A DNA stretch of 64,000 bases, taken from positions 21,251,281 through 21,315,280 of the forward strand of contig CM075183.1 of the NCBI GenBank assembly GCA_037577475.1. The letters run 5' to 3'. The stretch comes from Chaunax sp. Z400. Its lineage: Eukaryota > Chordata > Actinopteri > Lophiiformes > Chaunacidae. Of this stretch, positions 12,479 through 24,500 are shown in pieces. The first letter of the stretch is position 1, and each line of letters opens with the position of its first letter. The notes beneath the pieces were generated by a model, which had not been told where the DNA came from, did no database searches, and saw only the letters and a program-made list of their open reading frames with translations. Position numbers and translations under genes: made by a program.

Positions 12479-13305
12479 TGGAAATGCGACTTAAACATCC
12501 CATGGGTCTCCATCCCATTGGATGATAAGTTATAGTAAACCTAGCCAACTGAAACTAAGTAGCCCTATAAAGAGGTAATGGTGACACTCCTTCTGACATA
12601 ATGTAATGTGAAAGCAAAACCAACAGGCTTTATTTAATGAGGGGGAATCATTAACCTTGGCTCAGACTTTCAGGCGTGAAAGCTAATACTCAGTTTGCCT
12701 TAACATACATGATGATTATGCACATCCCCATCTGGTGATGAAACTTTTAATATTAACAAACATTAACCATTATCATATAATTAGTCTCAGTAAAGCTGTT
12801 TGTTCGTTGAAAAAAAACAACATAAATGTTTTTGCAGGGTTCATATTCTGTATATGGTAAGTCATTAAATTAAAATGTAATGCTAAATGTGTGTAAAGGA
12901 GTTTCTTTTAGTTTTAAATGCAGAACAGAAACAGCCAAATCTGTATTCATCCTGTGTCGCAGATGGAAAACAAACTGAAGTTGAGCCCTCGGTGTGTTTG
13001 CATGATGAATATCAAGAAGTTGGAAAGACAGTCGCTGGAGAAGAGCTTACTTAGAGCTAATTAGATCTGTTGACAAGGAACTAATTAGATTTGAAAAGGA
13101 ACATGCAAATTAACCCCCACCCACACACATATACAGTATATAAAAATCTCATATGCAGGAAGAGGTGTACAGTCCACACTTGATTTTAAAGCCTGTGAGC
13201 ACCGGCGCAAAACAGGAAGTCGTCCCCTCAACTACTAATTATTGAGTGATATTTTTAAAAGAGTGTATATTCAATAGAACTCCACTTTTATGATAATTCC
13301 CACTC

Positions 13306-13500
13306 TAAAGGCCCATTTATGCTCCCTCTACGTACGCAAACAGATACGTCTGAGCACAAAACGTCCTCTACGTCGACATCGATACAACCGCAGAGGGGCA
13401 GGAGAGTTTCAAGTCTCGTCAACAACAAATATGGCGACGGTCGGAAGAGGTTGTGTTAATGTAAATAGAAAGGTGACCTCTGATGAGTCTGATTGCTGAT
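13306..13500. mobile_element. Half copy of the TAAAGGCCC element
   Basis: It starts with TAAAGGCCCATTTATGCTCC. Its inner part (ACAACAAATATGGCGACGG) matches the reverse complement of 35230-35285 in the full copy. The other half is absent. Confidence 0.6.
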
Positions 13501-13589
13501 TTAGATCCTCTGATAGGTGGCCTACGTGGTTTCAAAATCTTGATTCATTCATCAAGAAAGGTGAAGGACTTTTACTGTCCTGGCCTCCA

Positions 13590-13735
13590 AGCTATGGAAG
13601 CCTTACCTGGGAAAAACTCAATATCCTCTTTTAAATCTTAAAATTCACCTTTATCCTCTCCTTGTTTTTTTATTTATCTTTTTTGTTTTAAAGTGTGCTT
13701 TTAAAGGGTGCTATATAAATGTATCATTATCATTA
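13590..13735 (+). mobile_element. LINE (L2/Rex-like) 3' end
   Basis: It contains the order common in fish LINE 3' regions: a 'leucine-rich C-terminus' relic (CCAAGCTATGGAAGCC), a T-rich stretch, then GTGCTATATAAATG. The coding capacity is lost. It lies about 90 bases beyond a transposon-like fragment. Confidence 0.5.
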
Positions 13736-13785
13736 TTTATTTGTGACACAGAAAGTAAGAATTACTCCAGAGGCAAGTTTGTGCT

Positions 13786-14193
13786 TCAGAATAGTACATC
13801 TGTTGTTGGACACAGGTAAAGGCCAACAGTTTGTGTTGGGTTACAGTCATTCACACAGTCAATATGTACACAAAATAATACAACATAAATTATAGCCATG
13901 TAACGAAGAAGTTTACATTCATGTTTGATAAAGGTCAAGCAGCATCGATGTCTCCTCATCATGAACCCATCAGAATACTTCAGAGTACCGTCAACTGTAA
14001 GAACTTTCTCTAAATAAGAACTTTCTCTAAATATCTCTTCAATTATTTCCTTCGCATAATAGAAAACAAGCTGAAAAACACACAAGACGCGTTTAAAGAT
14101 GAGCTTCATATAAATCTGATGCCCTCCTATTTCACCTTCTTTTAGCGTGTCCCAGATTGCTAGCATAGGTTCACAATCGTCATAAAAAATCAT
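13786..14193 (-). other. Unidentified 135-codon open frame
   Basis: I do not recognise the predicted product. It begins MIFYDDCEPMLAIW, is moderately rich in hydrophobic residues near its C-terminus (MAIIYVVLFCVH) and has several cysteines. A 17-base direct repeat (AAGAACTTTCTCTAAAT) occurs twice at about 13999-14032. There are no splice or promoter signs around it, and it follows a LINE 3' end and a transposon fragment. It is more likely chance or transposon-derived than a gene. Confidence 0.12.
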
Positions 14194-14199
14194 GAGGCT

Positions 14200-17100
14200 A
14201 GTATGTGACAGAACTTTGATTCAGGTTTGAAACAATTGAGAGTAAACATACACCAGATTTATGAATGTCAGTGAAATACACCAAATCATTTTAAGAATGG
14301 GTATTATTGTTTGCTGTTTTGGTTAGCTTGCTAACTAGCTAGCTATGTAACATTCTACCTCTCTACCAACTCATTTGGTCAGGTCCAAACAAGCTAAGTT
14401 GCTAAGGCAGCAATTGCAATGATTTGGTTCATGCAAACAGCTGATAAAAAGTTTTGTACATTCTTAACCCTGGACGACCCAATTAAGTCCTAACTCTGAT
14501 AGAATAATTGGACGATGTGAATCATGCACTGCATCATGGGATAGCATGATGATAGTTCCTTTTGACCCGCCTCCAGTTAAAATAAATCACTGTTCAAAAG
14601 TGTCTAAAACGTTCAGTTCCGACTATAACTCAGGACGCTGTTATAAAACTAAAGCATATTATGATAAACTTTGTACTCATTTGCAAAGAAAACGAATGTT
14701 TCTATCTTTACATAGACTTTTTAATAATTACCCTCTGTCCTTAGAGGATGACACCATTTCTAGCTGTTTGAGGCATGCATTCACAGGGAAACGGAGCAGA
14801 GAGGAGAAACAAGGATGGAGATAAACAGCTGCTAAGGTTCAGTGGGACGGAAGAGAGGGATTGTGGGATCGAGGGTCAGGAACAGCTCAGAGGGGTTTAA
14901 AGAGGAAAAGACAAGAGAAGGACCGGGAGGCTAAGTCCAAAAAACAAGCAGGCTTTATCTGTTTGATCGCCTCTTACATGGCGTCAGTCTGGAAAGCTTT
15001 AGTCTGAGTGAACAGCTTTAACTCTAACGTTCATTAGAATGCAGTGGTGTGTTTGCAGGTTGTTCTTCAGCCTCTTGTGTTTACCCTAAATTAAGATGTT
15101 GGCACAGCCTCTTCTGAAGGGCTATAATTAGAGTGAGGCAATTAAAGCTTGAACGCATAATTAAATGACCTTTTGTGAGAGCATTTAAACAATGAATTTC
15201 ATTTTGGAACATGTAAATTAAAAGTCATCTAATGATAGAAACAAGCTGTCAGCATTATGCATCATTCCCAGTCTGTCGCACCAGACATAATGGTTTCAGT
15301 CCATCAGACAGCATCTACACAGAAGCATGATGGGATGTAGTGGCTTCAACCTGCAGACCTTTCAATGGTCACCAGGGGGCGACACCACTGGTTTCAAAGA
15401 GAAGTCTGATTGGATAGAAATTACTTCTCAGTTAATAGTTTTCATGTAAGTTTATGGTCTAAATTTCTACTTTGATTTTATGCTTTTCCTGCCCTCTGAT
15501 TGGCTACTACTATTTGTGTCTGTCTGGTCCGATTTAAAGGGAACCTCAGTTTGTTTAAAGGGTGTTAGCACACGGTGCTAGCCACTCATCTCTGCTGCAG
15601 GCTAGAGGCTCCAGGCTACATTATTAGCATAACATAGAGCAAATGAACCATAGTGTGCTGGTTGATTTGCATTGTGGATAATGTCAGCTTTAGATTTTGA
15701 TGTCAATATCTCTGGTTCAGCTTCATGGATCCTGAGTCTCACCAAGAGCCAGGAGTGTCAGTAAAGTCCTCATAAGTCTCTAAACTTACATCCGTTTTAT
15801 GTTATTGTGGTCGGGATCAATAAATCGATCCTGGTCTGCATCCGCAAACTTTTTTAAGGACTAAGAGCTTCCTGAGAGGCTGACTTCAAGCCAGCAGGTC
15901 ACCAGGTGTGAATGTGAAACACTTCTAAGTAAAATATTAGATTTTATCAAACATCCTTATTTTTAAATGAAATAGAAATTAATTAATTGATTTATAAATG
16001 AAATGTATAGAAGTCCTAAGATGCTAGTGAGAGAAAAAATTCTGGCGATACTTTAAGTTTTGTGTAAACTTCTATGAAAATGTTTTTTTTAGCTCGGGTC
16101 ATTTTTCAGTTTTAAGTTCCATGAACATCGTACTATATCATAAATATAAACAAAATCAAATTGGCAAAATCATCATGTAATAAAAGTGCTTATTTTATTT
16201 TTGTCTAGCTTTCAAAACTGTACAAAATTATTCTGTTAGCTTAGCTATGAGTGTCCAGATGTCCCAGCAGTAAAGTAACATTAGCTACGCAGCTGACAAG
16301 CTGCTGTTTAGCCATGAACAACATGGTTTTTTTTACTAGCTTGCTAGCAGGATAATATTGGCATAGCTAATGCTAACAGAAAAAAAGGCATCACAGTAAT
16401 TTTATATTTACAGTACTGAACATTTAGTCTTATTTAGTTGTACGTACGAATCGTCTGCGATGTGAGGCTAAAGCTCACCACAACCTGACTGCTTCCACAT
16501 GTAAGATCAACCTGTCGCCTCTTTGTTAATGTTGATAAAGATTTGTTGAAAGCTCATCAGGAGCGAGGAGGAGCTATTTGACCAACAGACGCCGGCATTT
16601 ATGGACCTACAGGTTTGTTGATTTTGCAGAGAATTGTGGGTAAGTTAGCTAACTGTACTTTGTTGGTGTGGCACCTTCTAGAAATAAAAGATTTTTTTCT
16701 CCCACTTGCCTCTCTGTGTATCTACTTACATGTGATGAGAATCCTAATGATAATATTAATATTAACCTGGTGCTGCCTAACATCTGCAATGACATTTTAA
16801 TTCAAGCATAACTCAGAGATTCAGCCAACTGTGCAGGCAAATATGAGAATTCTTGACTGAATCGCTTTAATATCACGACTCAGGAAGAAAAAGAGAGAAG
16901 AAATAAATCACTTCTTTCAAACTTTGATGAAAGGATCCTTTTTGCTGTCTTTTGCCTCATTATCCCACATTTCTCTCTTTCCCCTCCTCTCACTGATCGC
17001 TTCTTCTTTTTGCTCTCAATCCTTCATCTGCTTAAAAAAACAAAACAAAAAACGTCGCCCATTTAATCCGAGCGATGTGTTCTGACCTCTTTCTTCTTTT

Positions 17101-17500
17101 CTCATCTTCAGTTTTTCCACCTCCTGTCTTTTTTTGTTTCACACCCACATCAGGCTTTAGGTCAAATAATCCACATTTAAACACATAGATTCATTACATA
17201 TCAGTGTCTTGAAATTTCACAAAGCTTGCATCATGCACTGCCGTCCTCCTCGGCGCCGTCTGAGCTGGGGTTCTAGTAAACACGTGGACCATTGGTTCAC
17301 ATCCCTCGCAGTGAAGGGATACAGTTCACGAGTTCAGTCCCAACAACCTGTTGAAGCGTTGTCGCCATGTTTTAAGCCACTCTGGGATAAATGTACCAGC
17401 TAAATGCTTCACATGACCAATTAAGATGAAGTAAAGCCCTATTTTTCCAACATTTGTCTTAATATCAAAGGTTATTGTGGTAAATTTTTCATCAGTGTCG
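14200..17500. other. Intergenic, downstream of npy2r
   Basis: It contains GCTAGC/TTAGC-rich DNA (16230-16385), a pyrimidine-rich stretch (16960-17130) and one possible conserved element. No gene is supported. Confidence 0.5.
15090..15300. other. Possible conserved non-coding element
   Basis: Non-repetitive AT-rich DNA with homeodomain-type words (CAATTAAAG, CATAATTAAATGACC, GTAAATTAAAAG) and ATTATGCATCATT. There is no reading frame of note. The judgement rests on texture only. Confidence 0.2.
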
Positions 17501-17529
17501 AGGGAACAAATCTTTTTAAACCACTTCTT

Positions 17530-17535
17530 TTTATT
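17530..17535 (-). other. Candidate polyadenylation signal for npy2r
   Basis: AATAAA on the minus strand, 436 bases after the stop codon. The 3'UTR between is purine-rich on the sense strand (pyrimidine-rich on plus, about 17.74-17.96 kb). It is the nearest canonical hexamer I found, but transcript data would be needed to confirm use. Confidence 0.4.
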
Positions 17536-17970
17536 CAGGCACACTCTTGGCCTCTTTCTGGCACCATCTTTGTCACATACGGAGCTGATTTTTCACTTGG
17601 ACAAATCCCACCAAAAAGCGTCCTTCGTCACGATGAGCTCATGTCCCCAAAGCAACTGCGGCCCGATTGGTCGAGGAGACCTTGATTCACTCAGCTGCTC
17701 TTCTTGTCCTGTCATTCTTCGTCTAATCCCTGCCTGTATTGCCTCCTCCTCTATTTTGGGCTCCCAAAAACTCTTTAATCCTCCCCTTCGCCTCCCTTTC
17801 TATTTTCTCTCTCATCTTTATCTCCCTCCTGTTTCTTTCTCGCGTCTGTCATCTTCTGGGGAACAAAAAATTTCCTGACAATAACTTTCTTTTCCTTCCC
17901 GCCTCGTTGTTTTGTCGCCTCTCCCCCTTTCTCCTCCATCACCCTCTTCGTTTCCACCTCCCTCAGGCCT

Positions 17971-18561
17971 TCACACGTCCGTGGCGTTTAAGTGGGTGGA
18001 TACCACATCCTGAGTTTCGAGCACTATCTTCTTCGCCCTCCCTCCTCCTCCTCCTCCTCCTTTACCTCCGATGGCGTGAATGCTGTCCACCCAGCCGCTC
18101 CTCCCTCTCTCGCCACCCCTTCGACACTTAAAGACGGCGAGGAAGGCGGCGCGGTAGTTGCGGTTCATCCAGCCGTACAGCAGCGGGTTAGCGAAGGTGG
18201 AGCACATGGCCACCACGTGGAAGATGGTGTAGAGCAGGCGGTAGTCGCGCATGTCCAGTACCGTGCTGTCGATGTCCGTGGCCAGCTGGAAGGCGTGGAA
18301 AGGCAGCCAGCTGACGGCGAACACCACCACCATGGTCACCAACATCTTGGTGGTTTTACGGCGCCGGCGGTGGCGCTCAGAGTTGGCGCTGCTGCTGCAG
18401 GTGACACTCTCTGCCGGGCTGACGTGGCCACGCAGTTTGGACCAGATGCGGGCGTAGGCGAAGGAGATGATGGACAGCGGCAGGAAGTACTGGAGGATCA
18501 ACATGGAGATGCTGTAGATGGTCCCGTCGGTGTTTTTACCGGGCCACTTCTCCGTACACAC
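17971..18561 (-). CDS. npy2r: npy2r terminal coding exon: ECL2, TM5-TM7, C-tail
   Basis: 591 bases, residues 216-411 and TGA. The acceptor is GGTCTCAG after a pyrimidine tract. It carries C217, TM5 with P243, a third intracellular loop rich in arginine (RHRRRRKTTK), TM6 with SWLP, TM7 with NPLLYGWMN and a cysteine at 361. The tail contains a glycine run encoded by a GGA triplet array and ends ATDV, which fits a class I PDZ ligand (T at -2, V at 0). Codon use is clearly GC-rich compared with flanking DNA. Confidence 0.95.
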   Translation of the reverse strand: MCTEKWPGKNTDGTIYSISMLILQYFLPLSIISFAYARIWSKLRGHVSPAESVTCSSSANSERHRRRRKTTKMLVTMVVVFAVSWLPFHAFQLATDIDSTVLDMRDYRLLYTIFHVVAMCSTFANPLLYGWMNRNYRAAFLAVFKCRRGGERGRSGWVDSIHAIGGKGGGGGGGRAKKIVLETQDVVSTHLNATDV

Positions 18562-21500
18562 CTGAGACCGACAGGAGAGAAGACTCCCTGTTAGCATCTG
18601 TTAGCTGTTAGCTTTGAGGGATAGTTTGATGTATTTTATATCAGATTAAGTTCAAAATGTTTCAACTAATATTTTTATTTTCTCTAAAAGGCAGTTCTGG
18701 GGACTCTGAGAGGGATTATCCTCTGAAAACTAAATAATTGTAACGTTTTCTGCCGATAAGAATGATGAAGCGACTACTAGCGTCACCACAGCCCTTCTAC
18801 ATACATGGGATATGGGTCAATTTAGACCCGCTAACACATGACGTTAAATGGCGGTATGTTTAACAAATGAGGCAGAAAAAAATATCCAATGGACTTATAT
18901 TTATACATTTATCTACCCATTATATCTGAAATATAATGAAAGTTGACAGAAAAAAAAATCCTCTTAAGCGCCCCCTACAGAACCAGAAGTTCTGAGAGTG
19001 GACTATCTCTACTACTATTAGAATATCTCAGGCGTCACGTCTGCAGGACATACAGCTACTGTACTTTACTGGAGGCTGGCGGTGACGCATGGCTCCTGTG
19101 TTCAACCAAACAACATAACATACATCACTAAAGGCTCCTGTTTATGAGACCTGCTCTGAAGGAGGAGCTCTAAAATCTACACTCGTTCCTGAGATGCCGT
19201 TAAAATAAAAATGAATGTAATAATAAAAGAGTCAGTCGTAGTGAATTATCACCAACGTCCTCCCAGTATTTTAGTGGCTCTCGGCCAATTTTTTTTTGTT
19301 TTATGGCCCATAATTCTACTTTATCTCTCCAGCAGCTGTTTTCACCAAAAAAAAAGAGAAAATTTCACATAAAAGCTCCTTGGTGGAGGAAATTAATTGT
19401 TCAGATTGAGTTTAGAGTAGATTGATGGAGGTTTTTATGGAAATGAAATATGCTGACATGTTCAACTTAGAATGAAAGGAGGTTAAAGAGTGGAGAGAGG
19501 GGAGGAGAGGATGGATGGACAGATGAAAGAGTGAGAGGAGAATGAGAGATGTGAGAGACGAGAGGGGAGATCAAACAAGAGGGTGTGTGTGTGTGTGTGT
19601 GTGTGTGTGGACCTGTATGCTGTGTCCAGGTTCCAGGGTGAAGGAGCCGTACTCTCTGAAGATGGCCAGAGGGCTGGCGAGAACAGCGCTCAGAACCCAG
19701 GTCAGCGCTATCACCCCGAAACACACATCCTTACGCATCCTGGTCTCCAGGTGGTACACGATACACCTGAAACACACATCACTGTCACACACTTCTACAT
19801 AGAAAGAGAACATTTTTATTTCTGAAAGGTCAAGAGACTTCCTGGTTAAAGAAGAAGCTAAACAGAAATGCAGTGAAATGTGCTCAACACTGTAAAAAAT
19901 CTAAATGTAAGAAATAAAGATGTCATTTGAAATGACGGCTTTAGAAATGTGACAAGTCTCTGGAAATAAGGATTAAACAACTCATTCCTAGCATGACATA
20001 AATACACAATACATACTGACCCCGAGATCTGGATTATGATTCGAATCTGGATTCAAATGCAACCCAAATCAAAACATCACAAGTTGTCCATGCCGGTTTT
20101 TGACATCATTCAAACACCTGCAAAAGCTAATGCTAACCAACCATCCATGCTGTATTATGTTGACTCAAAGTCATCTCAAATATCAGCTTAAATTAGCTCG
20201 ATTTTTTTCTCGGCAGTTTCCATTTTGGTTTTGAGTACAAATTTTTTCCATTTTGGTTTTGAGTACAAAATTGGAAATCGGAAAACCTGTCATTATCCGT
20301 TTGCTCATTTTTGTTTTGGAAACGAATATTGAAAAAACAAGTTTTATTTTTTTTTAAATATATTTTTGGTGTTATTTTGAAAAACGAATGACCGAATGGT
20401 ACACGGATTCATAAGCTCTCTGAAAATGTGCCCGATTATGTAGGGAATGAATGCAGAAGATGTACCGAAGGCTCCGTCTGTATCCGTATCCGTCTAAAAC
20501 GTAGAGCATAAACGGGCCTTTAGAGAGTTTCTGTGAGCCTCTGGCCGTTGAGCCAAAATAGATTATTTTTTCTCCAAATCAAGGATAAATCCTCTACTTT
20601 GGTCACAAGGCTTTAATATAAAACTGCTAAATAAATAATTGAGCAAATTTTAGCCACCACCCCTGTTTAAGCCCCACCCACCTGTGACGGTCCAGGGCGA
20701 TAACGTTGAGCGTCACCGTGGAGACGTGTACGGCGAGCCCCTGGGCGTAGGGTAGCAGGAAGCAGAGGGTGCTGCCGAACTTCCACTCTCCCTGCAGGGT
20801 GTAGACGAGGGTGAAGGGGAGGCACAGCGTGTTGACCAGGAGGTCGGCTGGAGATTGACGAGATGAGAAATTATTGATCAGGAGAGTGATGTGGTTCAAT
20901 TAACGGTCCATTTAATACAAACAGCAGTATGCTAGCTAAAGTTAGCCAGAGGTTACGATACCAGTTAGGTCAACATGTTTAGAACTTGATGCTCTGATTC
21001 TCCTCTGAGCAGGAGACAAACTGAAGGAGGAGGTGAGGAGGAGGTCATGATATTACCACCGTCTCCATGTTGCTGGGCCTTTAAAGGAAACCGTTTTAGC
21101 TGCTCCTCCAACGTTACTTTATGCTGTTTAAAATACTAGAATGTTTGCCAGCTCCATTTATGTGTAATGTTAACATCATCACCATCATCATCACTAAGAC
21201 TCTTTTCTGATTGTCTCAGATCTGCAGTTTCAATTGGCACACAGCCTACGATGATTTTAGAAGACATGAACGACCAGGTTCATCTGTTTTCATAAAGAAA
21301 AGCTGTTTTCATTTCAGAACATGTCAAAAATATTTCAAAAAATTAAATGTTCTAGATTAAACAAATATTAATATTAAAAATTCACCTCTTCAGTAGGTGC
21401 GATGTGTGTATAAAGTTTTGTTAAAATATATTGAATGCTGGGATGAAAAGTGATGTTTCTATGTGTGAATTATACCAAAAGTGGTTGTTAAATACACATT

Positions 21501-24500
21501 TTTAATGACATCATTTATTTTGTAAGTATTTGAGGGACAACTTCCTGTTCAGAGGGTGGGACATGTCCCCTCTGCCCCAGAATCTACGCTAATGCCTTTA
21601 TTTTGTCGGGTTTTTTTCAGACCGCTCTTCCTTTATGTTTGCATCAGAGTGAAATGTGTTAGTAGTCACAGCTCAGGAGCGACAGCTGATGAAGCAGCTG
21701 ATTGTCCCGAATCATCTGAGGACAGGCGGAGAATCAAAACCAGCATCCAGCTCGGAGAGAGACGCCATCTGCTCCGACAGACAGCAGGTCACATGGTCAG
21801 CAGAATCACATCCATGTCAGAGTGTGTGACGTTAGCATCTGCTGAGCATCAGTCAACATCTGCAGCTAAACGTCTGTCTCATAATTTATGTACATCTCTG
21901 TGTCTCTGGGGATAAAGACCCGGTTTGAAGGATTTCTGCTGCTTTCGGCTCAGATTTAATTATTACCTCCGACGCTGAGGTCGTGTTTTTTCTGTGCTGG
22001 TTCGTTAACAGGATTACTCATAAAGGTATGAATGGATTTTGATTAATTAAATCGGAGGTTATTCTCGCTCTGATTGGACCACCTGCTGCTCTGAACCCGT
22101 CTCCCTGTGGAATCCTCCCCTCATACCAGTTTGGGATGTTTACTGAGGGATAAGGCCATCGTGCCAAACCATGTTAGATGAAAATTAAAGCTGTGCAGAG
22201 ACTCATTGTGTCACTGCTCAAAATGTGGTCCTCTAATTCCTGCGTTGCTTCAGGGCAGAGACAAAAAGGACAATCATGTGAAAGAGGAAGACGATAGATC
22301 GAGAAATAGATTAAATTTTCTAGTTTGTCACTAATAAACAGCACAAACACACAATTTACTGGTGGTGTTTTGTCACTTATTAGTATTATTTCAATAAAAT
22401 ATTAAAGAAAAAAGATGGTGAGCAGAAAAATGGTCCTTTTATTTTTATTAGGATTAGTTTCCTGTGTCCTGAAAGAATGAGCCCAAAAACAATGTGCCTT
22501 TACCGTAATTCTGCACCTGCATGAAATCATCATCATATGCATACTGTATATATTTATATGCATATCTTAATAGTATATCAAATGTGTTTTTCATGCAGGT
22601 CATTGCGTACATTGCATGCAAAATTGATGTGTAAATGTTTATTCACCTCTGTCAACAAGAGCTGCAGGAGGTTAACGTGATGACCCTTTTTTGTTTGTTT
22701 GTTTGTCGGTAAGATATTTGAATGGATTTTGGCTTTAAGAAGGGTTGATTAAATTTTGAGGTGGGTCCAGGTGCAGATGCTGATTCTGGATAGATTTTTA
22801 TTTATTTTTTTTACATTTTGCAGATGATGGACGTTTTTTTTTTTACACTGTGCAGATGATGGATGATGGATGTGTCCTGCCTCGCTGCACCTGTTCAGAA
22901 TTCCCTTTGCTGGTCCAACAGCAGCATTAACAGCCCATCTGCTCTGAGCACCTGATAGAGGAATGTTAAACAGGCCTGGAACCTTTTTGAATCAGATGTG
23001 ACTAAAGCGGTCCAGCCTGCTTTGTCCAACGGCTTTATGTAAAACTGAGATGAGGTCGTTCCTTCTGGAAAAGGTTGCTCATGCTTTTATCTCCTCCAGG
23101 TTTGAATAATTCAACGACATTATTCTGATACCAACAGGTGAAAAAGACTGCTGCTCATACAAAAGAAGTGACCACATCACATGATCCACCCTGTAAGATT
23201 TTAATGCTCTTAGTTAAAGATCCTCCAGGAGGGACACTTTAGGGTCTTATATTTGGACACCTTTGGTTTTAAGCCCCTTGCTGGTAGAACTTCAAATCTC
23301 TTAACTTTTATCTTATATCTTATTCTTAATTTGCAGCAGTCCCATTATTTAGTTCCACTTCCCTATTCATATTAGCTGGATCTGAAAATCCCTCTGAGAT
23401 GACTGAAGCGGTATCAGATCAGATGTGCAGACTGGCTCCTAAGTAATGATTGAGAACAGCTGGGTTCATTCCCCTCTTAACCAATCAGACAGCTGGGTCC
23501 CTCTTAACCAATCAGACACCTGCTATTGGAGGCTTTAGTGAGGTCTGGATGGGCGTGGCCATGTTTTTCATTAACAATATTGTCCAGCAGAAACTGCATA
23601 ATTCAAGCATGTTTTTGACTCAGTTTTTGAGCCTGAATTTCAGCTTTGCTATGAGTCAGATACCAGCAAAGAAAAACACTACAATATAAAATACATAAAT
23701 AATTCATAACCCTATTTAACTACAGGGCACTGAGTGAACACCTCCACCAAGGCCCAAACCTCTGTATCCACCCCATTAATATTTTTCTTTTTCCATTTTA
23801 CTGCTGTTTTTCCTTTCATTCCTTCAAAAGGATCATTAATCCCAAAACATTGAATTTAAGTATTTTAATTTTAAATCCCTAAATTAAACTCACTGCCTCC
23901 TGAGTTGTCTGCATTTGGGTTCTGTGTTTGTACTGGACCGTAACAGAATAATCTCACAAAGAACGAAGGAAACACACAGACTATATAGAGATGGGGTAAC
24001 GAGGGGAGATGGAGAACAGGTGGCACAGGGAGGAGGTGCCGATAGGAGGCAGGTGGAAACAGTCAGACAATCACAGAGCAGGCAGGCAAGGAGCAAACAA
24101 GGTGGAAAAGACACGAGACAAGGAATGAACTAAATACAGATGACAATAAATCATAAAACTAAACAACAGGAAAAACAGGAACACAAAACCTGGAAGTTGC
24201 TTCCATAACCAGGAATTAAACAAAACTTTATTAAACTGCACAGTTGCAAAACACACAATCTAAAAGGACATCAGGTCAGGAGGAAACTAAATGTTAGGAA
24301 ATGTAAATATGACCAAGCTAAAGTCACATGGTCAGGTACGATGGCTCAGCCTTCCTGTCGCCCCCTCAATGGATCGTGACCTAATATCTGAAATGTCAGA
24401 TGATTCTACCGTTATGCTGTCACAGGTTTCATAAGAAACAACTCGTATTTATTCTCCTTTTTTAAATGTCGCCTCTCTTTGTGTCTCTTGTGTCTCTCAA

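Noticed and set aside
17290..17350. tRNA-like B-box (ACGAGTTCAGTCCC)
   Set aside because: No acceptor stem, anticodon arm or correctly spaced A box could be built around it.
17992..18594. 200-codon plus-strand open frame
   Set aside because: It is exactly antisense to the terminal npy2r exon. Its openness follows from the GC-rich codon use of the receptor, and its product has no recognisable domain.
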